A DNA stretch of 64,000 nt from Pseudomonas ekonensis (GTDB lineage Bacteria > Pseudomonadota > Gammaproteobacteria > Pseudomonadales > Pseudomonadaceae): NCBI RefSeq assembly GCF_019145435.1, contig NZ_JAHSTS010000002.1, positions 2,142,001 through 2,206,000 of the forward strand, given 5' to 3'. How positions within the stretch are numbered: position 1 is the first letter of the stretch; the number at the start of each line of letters is the position of its first letter. Below the pieces are notes generated by a model that made no database searches, was not told the DNA's origin, and was given only the letters and a program-made list of their open reading frames with translations. The position numbers and the translations under genes were made by a program. This document shows positions 30,595-39,146 of this stretch, one piece after another.

Positions 30595-31104
30595 ATGGGT
30601 CGCACCTTCCTTTGTCTCCTGCTGCTGATCGCCCTGCCCGCCGCCGCGCAGATCTACAAGTACACCGACGCCAACGGCCACACGGTCTACAGCGACCATT
30701 CCCCTGAAGGCGTGCCGTCGCAGCCGGTGGAGCTGCCGCCGCTCAACCAGGTCGCCACCCAACCGCCCGCCGCACCGCCCGCGAATGCGGACACGCGCGA
30801 ACCCGCCCGCAGCGCCTACGAAACCCTGGAACTGACCGGCCTGCCCAGCGAAGAGGCCCTGCGCGCCAACAACGGCACGTTCACCGTCGGCGTGCTGATC
30901 AAGCCGCGCCTGAGGCCGCCGCATCAGCTGCGGCTGCTGCTCGACGACGAACCCTACGGCCAGCCCAGCAACCTGCCGACCCTGCAACTGGTGAACGTGG
31001 ACCGCGGCGAGCACCGCCTCGCGGTGCAGGTGATCGACGGACAGTCGGTGATCCAGCAGAGCCCGCCGGTGACCTTCAGCGTGCAGCGGGTGCACAAGCC
31101 ATGA
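30595..31104 (+). CDS. DUF4124 domain secreted protein, first of tandem pair
   Basis: This is a 169-residue protein with an N-terminal signal peptide (TFLCLLLLIALPAAAQ) followed by the DUF4124 motif IYKYTDANGHTVYSDHSP, then a Pro/Ala-rich linker and a beta-rich C-terminal half (LIKPRLRPPHQLRLLLDDEPYG..RGEHRLAVQVIDG..VTFSVQRVHKP). The ATG at 30595 is chosen because it begins the signal peptide. It overlaps the next gene by four bases. The C-terminal part resembles a small immunoglobulin-like module that its neighbour also has. Function is unknown; the location next to ntrBC is conserved in my memory of P. aeruginosa. Confidence 0.85.
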   Translation: MGRTFLCLLLLIALPAAAQIYKYTDANGHTVYSDHSPEGVPSQPVELPPLNQVATQPPAAPPANADTREPARSAYETLELTGLPSEEALRANNGTFTVGVLIKPRLRPPHQLRLLLDDEPYGQPSNLPTLQLVNVDRGEHRLAVQVIDGQSVIQQSPPVTFSVQRVHKP

Positions 31105-31721
31105 TCCGCCTGCTTGCCTTCTGCCTGACGCTGGTCGCGTTCGCCGCGTCGGCCGAGGTGTTCACCTACACCGATGCCCAAGGCAACCGGGTCTACACCG
31201 ATCAGCCGCGGGGCGACGCCAAGCGGATTCAGTTGACCACCAGCAACCGCATGCCGGCCGCGTCCGCGGGCAAGACGTCCCCCGCCGTGAAGAACCCGAT
31301 GCCGGAACCGACGCCGTTCCGCTACGACATGCTGCGGGTGCTGATCCCCGAGCCGGACGCGACCATCCGCAGCAGCGCCGGCGAACTGATCGTCAGCGTC
31401 ACCAGCGAGCCCGGCCTGCAGCCGGGCCACCGCTACCGCCTGCTGCTGGACGGCCAGGCCACCGGCGAACCCGGACCGAGCCCGGTGTTCCCGCTGAGCA
31501 ACATCGACCGCGGCAGCCACAACCTGTCGGTGGAGATCCTCGACGGCCAGGGGCGCACCGTCGAGCGCACCGCCAACCAGCCGTTCCACATGCAGCGGAT
31601 ATCCCTGGCGCAGAAACGCCAGGTCAAACCCTGCGCGAAGGACGACTACGGCGTGCGCCCCGAGTGCCCGCTCAAGGACAAGCCCCCCGAACCGAAAAAC
31701 CCTTTCCTGCGGTTCTTCTAA
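31101..31721 (+). CDS. DUF4124 domain secreted protein, second of tandem pair
   Basis: This is a 206-residue paralogue of the preceding gene: signal peptide (LLAFCLTLVAFAASA), DUF4124 motif VFTYTDAQGNRVYTDQPRG, linker, and the same C-terminal pattern (ELIVSVTSEPGLQPGHRYRLLLDGQATG..RGSHNLSVEILDGQGR..QPFHMQRISL). A cysteine-bearing tail (CAKDDYGVRPECPLKDKPPEPKNPF) is extra. Its start overlaps the stop of the first gene as ATGA. The pair probably arose by duplication. Periplasmic location is predicted; the role is unknown. Confidence 0.85.
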   Translation: MIRLLAFCLTLVAFAASAEVFTYTDAQGNRVYTDQPRGDAKRIQLTTSNRMPAASAGKTSPAVKNPMPEPTPFRYDMLRVLIPEPDATIRSSAGELIVSVTSEPGLQPGHRYRLLLDGQATGEPGPSPVFPLSNIDRGSHNLSVEILDGQGRTVERTANQPFHMQRISLAQKRQVKPCAKDDYGVRPECPLKDKPPEPKNPFLRFF

Positions 31722-31736
31722 CGGCCTCGCGCATTG

Positions 31737-31753
31737 CGCACTATATTGGTGCA
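31737..31753. promoter_or_regulatory. NtrC-like site upstream of ntrB
   Basis: CGCACTATATTGGTGCA differs from TGCACC-N5-GGTGCA at only two defined positions. A partial second site (TGCACC) follows at about 31760. It lies about 130 bases before the sigma-54-like element at 31880. Confidence 0.65.
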
Positions 31754-31879
31754 ACAGTCTGCACCTTACTCACATTCCAACCCATTTTGGTTCGATTCTT
31801 CCCGTCAACGCGGGCGGAATGCCACGCAAACGAGCGTCAAACGCCCGTTTCAGGCGTCGGACGCTTCTTTTCGGAGCCT

Positions 31880-31895
31880 TGGTTTGGTTTTTGCA
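31880..31895 (+). promoter_or_regulatory. Sigma-54 promoter of ntrBC
   Basis: TGGTTTGGTTTTTGCA has the required GG and GC doublets ten bases apart, and the -12 half TTGCA is perfect. The -24 half is TGGTTTG rather than TGGCACG. It is 57 bases upstream of the ntrB ATG and suggests autoregulation by NtrC. Confidence 0.6.
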
Positions 31896-31951
31896 TTTTC
31901 CCTGCATCAGCGCTTTATCCCTGCGCGCGCCATGCTCCAAAAGAGGTCCTC

Positions 31952-33033
31952 ATGACCATCAGTGACGCACTGCATCGCTTGTTGCTCGACAACCTGACCA
32001 CCGCCACGCTGCTGCTCGACGACGAACTGCGCCTCGAGTACATGAACCCGGCGGCGGAGATGCTGCTGGCCACCAGCGGCCAGCGCAGCCATGGCCAGTT
32101 CATCAGCGAGCTGTTCACCGAGTCCACCGAAGCGCTCAACTCGCTGCGCCAGGCGGTGGAGCAGGCGCATCCGTTCACCAAGCGCGAAGCGATGCTCACC
32201 GCCCTCACCGGCCAGACCCTGACGGTGGACTACGCGGTGACGCCGATCCTGAGCAACGGCACCACCTTGTTGCTGCTGGAAGTCCATCCCCGCGACCGCC
32301 TGCTGCGGATCACCAAGGAAGAAGCCCAGCTGTCCAAGCAGGAAACCAGCAAGATGCTGGTGCGCGGCCTCGCCCACGAGATCAAGAACCCCCTCGGCGG
32401 CATCCGCGGCGCCGCTCAGTTGCTGGCCCGCGAACTGCCGGAAGACAGCCTGCGCGACTACACCAACGTGATCATCGAAGAGGCCGACCGCCTGCGCAAT
32501 CTGGTGGACCGCATGCTCGGCTCCAACAAGCTGCCGTCGCTGGCGCTGTGCAACGTCCACGAGGTGCTGGAGCGGGTCAGCCAACTGGTAGAGGCCGAAA
32601 GCCAGGGCTGCATCACGCTGGTGCGCGACTATGACCCGAGCATTCCCGACGTCCTGATCGACCGCGAACAGATGATCCAGGCCGTGCTGAACATCGTGCG
32701 CAACGCCATGCAGGCCATCGGCAGCCAGAACGAACTGCGCCTGGGCCGCATCACCCTGCGCACCCGCACCATGCGCCAGTTCACCATCGGCCACGTGCGC
32801 CACCGCCTGGTGACCAAGATCGAGATCATCGACAACGGCCCCGGCATCCCGGCGGAACTCCAGGAAACCCTTTTCTTTCCCATGGTCAGCGGCCGCCCGG
32901 ACGGCACCGGGCTGGGCCTGGCCATCACCCAGAACATCATCAGCCAGCACCAGGGCCTGATCGAGTGCGACAGCCACCCCGGCCACACCACGTTCTCGAT
33001 CTTTCTGCCACTGGAACAAGGAGCCACATCGAC

Positions 33034-33037
<4 letters not shown>
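31952..33037 (+). CDS. glnL: Nitrogen regulation sensor histidine kinase NtrB (GlnL)
   Basis: This 361-residue soluble kinase/phosphatase controls NtrC according to nitrogen state via PII. A PAS domain spans about 7-115, then the dimerisation/phosphoacceptor helix with His142 (RGLAHEIKNPLGGIRGA), and a HATPase domain with N box (LNIVRNAMQAIG), G1 (DNGPGI) and G2 (GLGLAI). There is no TM segment. AAGAGG precedes the ATG. It overlaps ntrC by four bases. Confidence 0.96.
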
Positions 33038-34470
<1,433 letters not shown>

Positions 34471-34503
34471 TCAAGCCTCATGATCTTCGCTGCCAGGTAA
34501 ACC

Positions 34504-34558
34504 CAATCGCGAGCAGGCTCGCTCCTGCAGGTGAAATGCATGAGCCTGCTCGCGATGC
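34504..34558. repeat. REP hairpin after ntrC
   Basis: Inverted arms AATCGCGAGCAGGCTC and GAGCCTGCTCGCGATG surround a short spacer. It may protect or terminate the ntrBC mRNA. Confidence 0.7.
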
Positions 34559-34572
34559 CTTTCAGCCCGGCG

Positions 34573-34589
34573 TGCACCGCAACGATGCA
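34573..34589. promoter_or_regulatory. NtrC-like enhancer upstream of nrsZ
   Basis: TGCACCGCAACGATGCA matches TGCACC-N5-GGTGCA with one mismatch. It lies about 145 bases upstream of the sigma-54 element at 34732, the usual range for an enhancer. Confidence 0.75.
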
Positions 34590-34666
34590 CCCTGACCCGC
34601 AACCGAGCAGGGCCGGCCACTTGTTTTTCCGCCGGGTGACGCCCGGCACTCCACCCCTGAGAACGC

Positions 34667-34690
34667 AAAAGCCCCGGATTCCGGAGCTTT
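34667..34690. terminator. Hairpin between ntrC and nrsZ
   Basis: The near-perfect palindrome AAAGCCCCGG / CCGGAGCTTT may end ntrBC transcripts. A second hairpin (GCCGGG / CCCGGC) lies at 34631-34647. T-runs are short, so the assignment is uncertain. Confidence 0.5.
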
Positions 34691-34731
34691 CAGCGTCTGT
34701 CGCGATTATTTTGTTTCAAGGGAAGAAAACC

Positions 34732-34747
34732 TGGCACGCCCCCTGCA
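34732..34747 (+). promoter_or_regulatory. Sigma-54 promoter of nrsZ
   Basis: TGGCACGCCCCCTGCA matches TGGCACG-N4-TTGCA almost fully, with GG and GC ten bases apart. Transcription would start near 34758, just ahead of the first of three repeats. Confidence 0.88.
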
Positions 34748-34756
34748 ATAACCCTG

Positions 34757-34990
34757 TCAGGTGATTCGATTCACCCACCCGGTTTCGGGGACCTTGGTAC
34801 AGGCAGGCCGGGGATTCCCCTCTTTAACACGGATCCGCATCGCCATCGCGTCGGATCCTGCCGCTTTGGGGCCCTTGATACAGGCAGGTCAGGGGTTCCT
34901 TCTTTACGCCGGGCCCGTCGCCCCTGCGACCGGCCCGCCCCTTTCGGGAACCTTGGTACAGGCAGGCCGGGGATTCCCTCTTTTATTGCT
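34757..34990 (+). ncRNA. nrsZ: NrsZ-like nitrogen-regulated small RNA
   Basis: Between ntrC and the next gene are three tandem units of about 80 bases, starting at 34783, 34865 and 34942. Each begins with a conserved part of about 43 bases (TTTCGGG.ACCTTGGTACAG, then GCAGGCCGGGGATTCCC and a CTCTTT end). The spacers between units can form hairpins (GGATCCG/CGGATCC; CGGGCC../..CGGCCCG). A near-consensus sigma-54 promoter and an NtrC-like enhancer lie upstream. Position and regulation match NrsZ of P. aeruginosa, a processed, nitrogen-dependent sRNA reported to affect virulence traits there. Ends are estimated: 5' from the promoter, 3' from the last repeat and U-rich tail. It runs a few bases into the convergent gene at 34983. 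Confidence 0.8.
34783..34987 (+). repeat. Three tandem ~80-base repeats inside nrsZ
   Basis: Conserved parts begin at 34783, 34865 and 34942 (periods 82 and 77). Units one and three are nearly identical; unit two diverges (GGGCCCTTGATACAGGCAGG). Each ends in a pyrimidine stretch (CTCTTT), a plausible cleavage or Hfq-binding region. Confidence 0.9.
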
Positions 34991-35423
34991 CGCGCAAGTG
35001 GATCTCCAGCCGCCAGCGGTCATCGACCTCGCTGGCGGCCCAGTCGCCCTGCAGCGGCCGGGCCGCCACCAGGGTCAGCAGCAGGCCGCCGTCGCTCAGC
35101 CGCGTGCGCCAGTTAACGTCCTTGCCGTTGAGCTTGAGTTGCCCCTTCTGCGGCTTGCCCTCGGCGCCGAACAGCAGCGCCAGCGAGCCATCGACGACCT
35201 CGCCGTGCAGTTTCGGCTCGTTGTCGAACCACACCACCAGACCGCCGTCGATCACGTCCACCTGCTGCAGCACGCTGGGGTCAGGGGTGGTCAGGCGACC
35301 GATCATCAGGCCGACCATCACACCGAAGATCGCCAGCGACCCCATCACCCGCGGGAATAGTTTCGAACGCGGATCCGCTTGCGGCGTAGAATGCGCGTCA
35401 TCTTTACCTTCGGAGCCGTGCAT
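34983..35423 (-). CDS. Conserved hypothetical membrane-anchored protein
   Basis: This is a 146-residue protein with a polar N-terminus, one TM segment (about 27-42, VMGSLAIFGVMVGLMIG) and a periplasmic beta-rich domain (VIDGGLVVWFDNEPKLHGEVVDGSLALLFGAEGKPQKGQLKLNGKDVNWRT, given in part). It looks like the P. aeruginosa gene found between nrsZ and trmL. The first ATG overlaps the start of trmL on the other strand; a later start at the internal Met27 (35345) would place the TM at the very N-terminus and is possible. Function unknown. Confidence 0.75.
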   Translation of the reverse strand: MHGSEGKDDAHSTPQADPRSKLFPRVMGSLAIFGVMVGLMIGRLTTPDPSVLQQVDVIDGGLVVWFDNEPKLHGEVVDGSLALLFGAEGKPQKGQLKLNGKDVNWRTRLSDGGLLLTLVAARPLQGDWAASEVDDRWRLEIHLREQ

Positions 35424-35877
35424 GTTTCACGTCATCCTTTTCCAACCGGAAATTCCGCCGAACACCGGCAACGTTATCAGGCTGTGCGCCAACAGCGGCT
35501 GCCACCTGCATCTGATCGAACCGCTGGGTTTCGAGATGGACGACAAACGCCTGCGCCGCGCCGGTCTCGACTACCACGAGTATGCCACCCTGCAGCGCCA
35601 TGCCGACCTGGCCAGTTGCCTGGAAAGCCTGGGCCAGCCCCGCCTGTTCGCGTTCACCACCAAGGGCTCGCAGCCGTTCCACGACGTGGCGTTCGCCCCC
35701 GGCGACGCGTTCCTGTTCGGCCCGGAAAGCCGTGGCCTGCCGCCGGAAGTGCTGGACGCGCTGCCCGCCGGCCATCGCCTGCGCCTGCCGATGCGCGAAG
35801 GCTGCCGCAGCCTGAACCTGTCCAACACCGTGGCGGTGGCCGTCTATGAGGCGTGGCGCCAAAACGGTTTCAACTGA
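35422..35877 (+). CDS. trmL: tRNA (cytidine/uridine-2'-O-)-methyltransferase TrmL
   Basis: This 151-residue SPOUT methyltransferase modifies the wobble ribose of tRNA-Leu. The knot motifs are clear: PEIPPNTGNVIRLCANSG near the N-terminus, LFGPESRGLP, and LRLPMREGCRSLNLSNTVAVAVYEAWRQ at the C-terminus. GGAG lies eight bases before the ATG. The start codon shares the tetranucleotide CATG with the start of the divergent upstream ORF. Confidence 0.95.
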   Translation: MFHVILFQPEIPPNTGNVIRLCANSGCHLHLIEPLGFEMDDKRLRRAGLDYHEYATLQRHADLASCLESLGQPRLFAFTTKGSQPFHDVAFAPGDAFLFGPESRGLPPEVLDALPAGHRLRLPMREGCRSLNLSNTVAVAVYEAWRQNGFN

Positions 35878-35887
35878 CCCAGAACGA

Positions 35888-35980
35888 CTGTGGGAGCGGG
35901 CTTGCCCGCGAATGCGCCGTGCCAGGCGACATCGATGTCCACCGACAGACCGCGTTCGCGGGCAAGCCCGCTCCCACAGG
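35888..35980. repeat. REPIN-like REP doublet
   Basis: Arms at 35888-35912 and 35955-35980 are near-perfect inverse copies (core GTGGGAGCGGGCTTGCCCGCG). It lies between the convergent trmL and secB. Confidence 0.88.
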
Positions 35981-35996
35981 GGTGTTGCGTGACCGC

Positions 35997-36482
35997 TTAC
36001 TGAACGGTCGGAGCCTCGCCGGCTTCCTGCATGCGCTGCACTTCCTGCGCGTACAGGGCGTCGAAGTTCACCGGAGCCAGCATCAGCGCCGGGAACGAGC
36101 CGCGGGTCACCAGGCTGTCCAGGGTTTCGCGGGCGTACGGGAACAGGATGTTCGGGCAGAACGCGCCCAGGGTGTGGCTCATCGAAGCCGCGTCCAGGTT
36201 CTTGATCAGGAAGATGCCGGCCTGCTGCACTTCGGCGATGAAGGCCACTTCCTCACCGTTCTTCACGGTCACCGACAGGGTCAGCACGACTTCGTAGAAG
36301 TCGCCTTCCAGGGCCTTCTGGCGGGTGTTCAGATCCAGCGCGACGCTCGGGTCCCACTGCTGGCGGAAGATCGCCGGGCTTTTCGGGGCCTCGAAGGACA
36401 GGTCGCGCACATAGATGCGCTGCAGGGAGAATTGCGGTGCGGTTTCTTCTTCGCTGGCTGCAGTGTTCTGTTGGTCAGTCAT
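35997..36482 (-). CDS. secB: Protein-export chaperone SecB
   Basis: This 161-residue cytoplasmic chaperone keeps preproteins unfolded and passes them to SecA. Family marks are [38 protein letters not shown] and [39 protein letters not shown]. It follows grxC in the conserved yibN-grxC-secB order also seen in enteric bacteria. Confidence 0.97.
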   Translation of the reverse strand: MTDQQNTAASEEETAPQFSLQRIYVRDLSFEAPKSPAIFRQQWDPSVALDLNTRQKALEGDFYEVVLTLSVTVKNGEEVAFIAEVQQAGIFLIKNLDAASMSHTLGAFCPNILFPYARETLDSLVTRGSFPALMLAPVNFDALYAQEVQRMQEAGEAPTVQ

Positions 36483-36543
36483 CTCAGATCCTTTCTGATC
36501 TCGGGTCTTTTAGGGTTCTTGTTTCGGCAAAGCGTGCAGCAGT

Positions 36544-36798
36544 TCAGGCCTTGAGCAGCGCGTCGAGCTTGCCGGCGCGCTCCAGGGCGTACAAATCGTC
36601 GCAACCGCCGACGTGCCTGCCGCCGATCCAGATCTGCGGCACGGACGTGCGCCCCGCCTTCTGGGCCATCTCGGCGCGCACCTGCGGCTTGCCATCGACC
36701 TTGATCTCATCGAAGGCCACGCCTTTGCTCGCCAGCAAATGCTTGGCCCGCGAGCAGTAAGGGCAGTAATCGCTGGAATAGACGATGACGTCGCTCAT
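36544..36798 (-). CDS. grxC: Glutaredoxin 3
   Basis: This 84-residue thiol-disulfide oxidoreductase has the dithiol active site CPYC (YCPYCSRAK, about residues 11-19), the cis-Pro region TSVPQIWIGG and the GGCDDLYALE C-terminal glutathione-binding loop. It begins one base after the end of the YibN-type gene. GrxC reduces protein disulfides with glutathione. Confidence 0.96.
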   Translation of the reverse strand: MSDVIVYSSDYCPYCSRAKHLLASKGVAFDEIKVDGKPQVRAEMAQKAGRTSVPQIWIGGRHVGGCDDLYALERAGKLDALLKA

Positions 36799-36799
36799 G

Positions 36800-37213
36800 T
36801 CATTTCACCAGCGGCAGGTTGTCGCCTTTCCAGCTGGAGATGCCGCCGGACAGCTTGGCGGCGGTGAAGCCGGCCTTCATCAGTTCGCGGGCGTGGGTGC
36901 CGGCGGTCTGGCCCAGGGCATCGACCAGGATGATGGTCTTGGCCTTGTGCTTCTCCAGCTCGCCGACGCGGGCGGCCAGCTTGTCCTGGGGGATGTTCAG
37001 GGCACCTACGATGTGGCCGGCGGCGTATTCCTTGCTCGGACGGATATCCACCACCACGCCCGCTTCCTTGTTGACCAGCGCGGTCAGCTCGCCGGTGCTC
37101 AGGCTCTTGCCGCCGCCCTGCATCGTGTGAGCGATCAGCAATGCCAGCAGTACGACGAAGATACCGACAAGAATGTAGTGGTTAGTGGCAAATTCAATCA
37201 GGTGAGCAACCAT
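36800..37213 (-). CDS. YibN-type membrane-anchored rhodanese-like protein, cysteine lost
   Basis: This is a 137-residue protein with an N-terminal TM helix (HYILVGIFVVLLALLIAHTM) and a cytoplasmic-type rhodanese domain (GVVVDIRPSKEYAAGHIVGALNIPQDKL). The catalytic cysteine position of rhodaneses reads ILVDALGQTAG, with Asp in place of Cys, as in E. coli YibN, so it is unlikely to transfer sulfur. The start at 37213 (Met-Val-Ala-His) is preferred because it has an upstream GAAGGAGG. It is first of the yibN-grxC-secB unit. A role at the membrane in protein insertion has been suggested for YibN; this is uncertain. Confidence 0.88.
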   Translation of the reverse strand: MVAHLIEFATNHYILVGIFVVLLALLIAHTMQGGGKSLSTGELTALVNKEAGVVVDIRPSKEYAAGHIVGALNIPQDKLAARVGELEKHKAKTIILVDALGQTAGTHARELMKAGFTAAKLSGGISSWKGDNLPLVK

Positions 37214-37365
37214 CGAAGGAGGTTCCAGGGCATTAAAATGTCGGCCAGTATACACAGCCGGTATGGTGGGCCAAACCCCGTCCGGCGGTGACGCCGGCGG
37301 AACTTGGCTTTAAACTCCTACTCCCTTTTTCATCGCTTCCTCTAACTTTCGCCAGAGTGGATTCC

Positions 37366-38895
37366 ATGACTACCACGCCCAAACCTTTGGTCCTGATGAT
37401 TCTCGACGGCTTCGGTCACAGCGACAGCCCCGAGTCCAACGCCGTCTACGCGGCCAGGAAGCCTGTGCTGGATCGCCTGTGGGCCACCGTGCCGAACGGC
37501 TTGATCTCGGGCAGCGGCATGGACGTCGGCCTGCCGGACGGCCAGATGGGCAACTCCGAAGTCGGCCACATGAACCTGGGCGCCGGCCGCGTGGTGTACC
37601 AGGACTTCACCCGCGTGACCAAGGCGATCCGCGACGGCGAGTTCTTCGAGAACCCGGTCATCTGCGCCGCCGTGGACAAGGCCGTGGCCGCCGGCAAGGC
37701 GGTGCACTTCATGGGCCTGCTGTCCGACGGCGGCGTGCACAGCCATCAGGACCACCTGGTAGCGATGGCTGAGCTTGCGTTCAAGCGCGGCGCCGAAAAA
37801 ATCTACCTGCACGCCTTCCTCGACGGCCGCGACACGCCGCCGAAAAGCGCCCAGTCGTCCATCGAACTGCTCGACGCGACCTTCCAGGCCCTCGGCAAGG
37901 GCCGCATCGCCAGCCTGGTCGGCCGCTACTACGCGATGGACCGCGACAACCGCTGGGACCGCGTGGCCGCCGCCTACAACCTGATCGTCGACGGCCAGGC
38001 CGAATTCCACGCCGCCACCGCCCAGGAAGGCCTGCAAGCCGCCTATGAGCGCGGCGAAAGCGACGAGTTCGTCAAGGCCACCGCCATCGGCGAGCCGGTG
38101 AAGGTCGAGGACGGCGACGCCGTGGTGTTCATGAACTTCCGCGCCGACCGCGCCCGTGAGCTGTCCCGCGTGTTCGTCGAAGACGGCTTCAAGGAATTCG
38201 ACCGCGCCCGCCAGCCGAAACTGGCCGGCTACGTGATGCTGACCCAGTACGCCGCCAGCATTCCTGCGCCGTCGGCCTTCGCCCCCGGCAGCCTGGACAA
38301 CGTGCTGGGCGACTACCTGGCGAAGAACGGCAAGACCCAGCTGCGCATCGCCGAAACCGAAAAGTACGCCCACGTGACGTTCTTCTTCTCCGGCGGCCGC
38401 GAAGAGCCGTTCCCCGGCGAAGAACGCATCCTGATCCCGTCGCCGAAGGTCGCCACCTACGACCTGCAGCCTGAGATGAGCGCCCCGGAGGTCACCGACC
38501 GCATCGTCGAGGCCATCGAGCAGCAGCGCTACGACGTGATCGTGGTCAACTACGCCAACGGCGACATGGTCGGCCACAGCGGCGTGTTCGAGGCGGCGGT
38601 CAAGGCCGTGGAGTGCCTGGACACCTGCGTCGGCCGCATCGTCGACGCCCTGGAGAAGGTCGGCGGCGAAGCGCTGATCACCGCCGACCACGGCAACGTC
38701 GAGCAGATGGCCGACGAATCCACCGGCCAGGCCCACACCGCCCACACCACCGAGCCGGTGCCGTTCATCTATGTCGGCAAGCGTGACCTCAAGGTGCGCG
38801 AAGGCGGCGTGCTGGCGGACGTGGCGCCGACCATGCTCAAGCTGCTGAACCTGGAGAAGCCGGCGGAAATGACCGGCACCTCGATTCTGGTGTAA
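37366..38895 (+). CDS. gpmI: 2,3-bisphosphoglycerate-independent phosphoglycerate mutase
   Basis: This 509-residue manganese-dependent glycolytic/gluconeogenic enzyme interconverts 3- and 2-phosphoglycerate. The phosphatase-like fold shows [10 protein letters not shown] at the N-terminus and the phosphoserine site [15 protein letters not shown]. Further family blocks are [14 protein letters not shown] and [11 protein letters not shown]. The ATG at 37366 gives the normal N-terminus. It heads the gpmI-envC-ctpA-yibQ string. Confidence 0.97.
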   Translation: MTTTPKPLVLMILDGFGHSDSPESNAVYAARKPVLDRLWATVPNGLISGSGMDVGLPDGQMGNSEVGHMNLGAGRVVYQDFTRVTKAIRDGEFFENPVICAAVDKAVAAGKAVHFMGLLSDGGVHSHQDHLVAMAELAFKRGAEKIYLHAFLDGRDTPPKSAQSSIELLDATFQALGKGRIASLVGRYYAMDRDNRWDRVAAAYNLIVDGQAEFHAATAQEGLQAAYERGESDEFVKATAIGEPVKVEDGDAVVFMNFRADRARELSRVFVEDGFKEFDRARQPKLAGYVMLTQYAASIPAPSAFAPGSLDNVLGDYLAKNGKTQLRIAETEKYAHVTFFFSGGREEPFPGEERILIPSPKVATYDLQPEMSAPEVTDRIVEAIEQQRYDVIVVNYANGDMVGHSGVFEAAVKAVECLDTCVGRIVDALEKVGGEALITADHGNVEQMADESTGQAHTAHTTEPVPFIYVGKRDLKVREGGVLADVAPTMLKLLNLEKPAEMTGTSILV

Positions 38896-38919
38896 TCGCC
38901 CGTCGAATCACTGGAAAAC

Positions 38920-39012
38920 CCTGTGGGAGCTGGCTTGCCAGCGATAGCAATCTGACAGCCAACAACTATGTTGAATGTTCAGACGCCATCGCGGGCAAGC
39001 CCGCTCCCACAG
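38920..39012. repeat. REPIN-like REP doublet
   Basis: Left arm 38920-38945 (GTGGGAGCTGGCTTGCCAGCG) and right arm 38987-39012 (CGCGGGCAAGCCCGCTCCCAC) are inverted but of two REP subtypes, with a 40-base AT-richer spacer. It lies between gpmI and envC. Confidence 0.85.
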
Positions 39013-39146
39013 TGGTTTGTGGGGTTTTCAAAGAGGATTTCACTCTGTCCGGCACCCCAGTTATCACACAGTCCCATTTGGGCGTTTTTTTTGCAGCGTC
39101 GGGCGGGCATACTAGGCCGTCCCTTACCCTGGTGCCGCCCGCCCCT

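Noticed and set aside
34783..34987. The three repeats as a CRISPR array.
   Set aside because: Only three imperfect units with diverging middle copy and structured spacers, no cas genes, and promoter signals that fit NrsZ.
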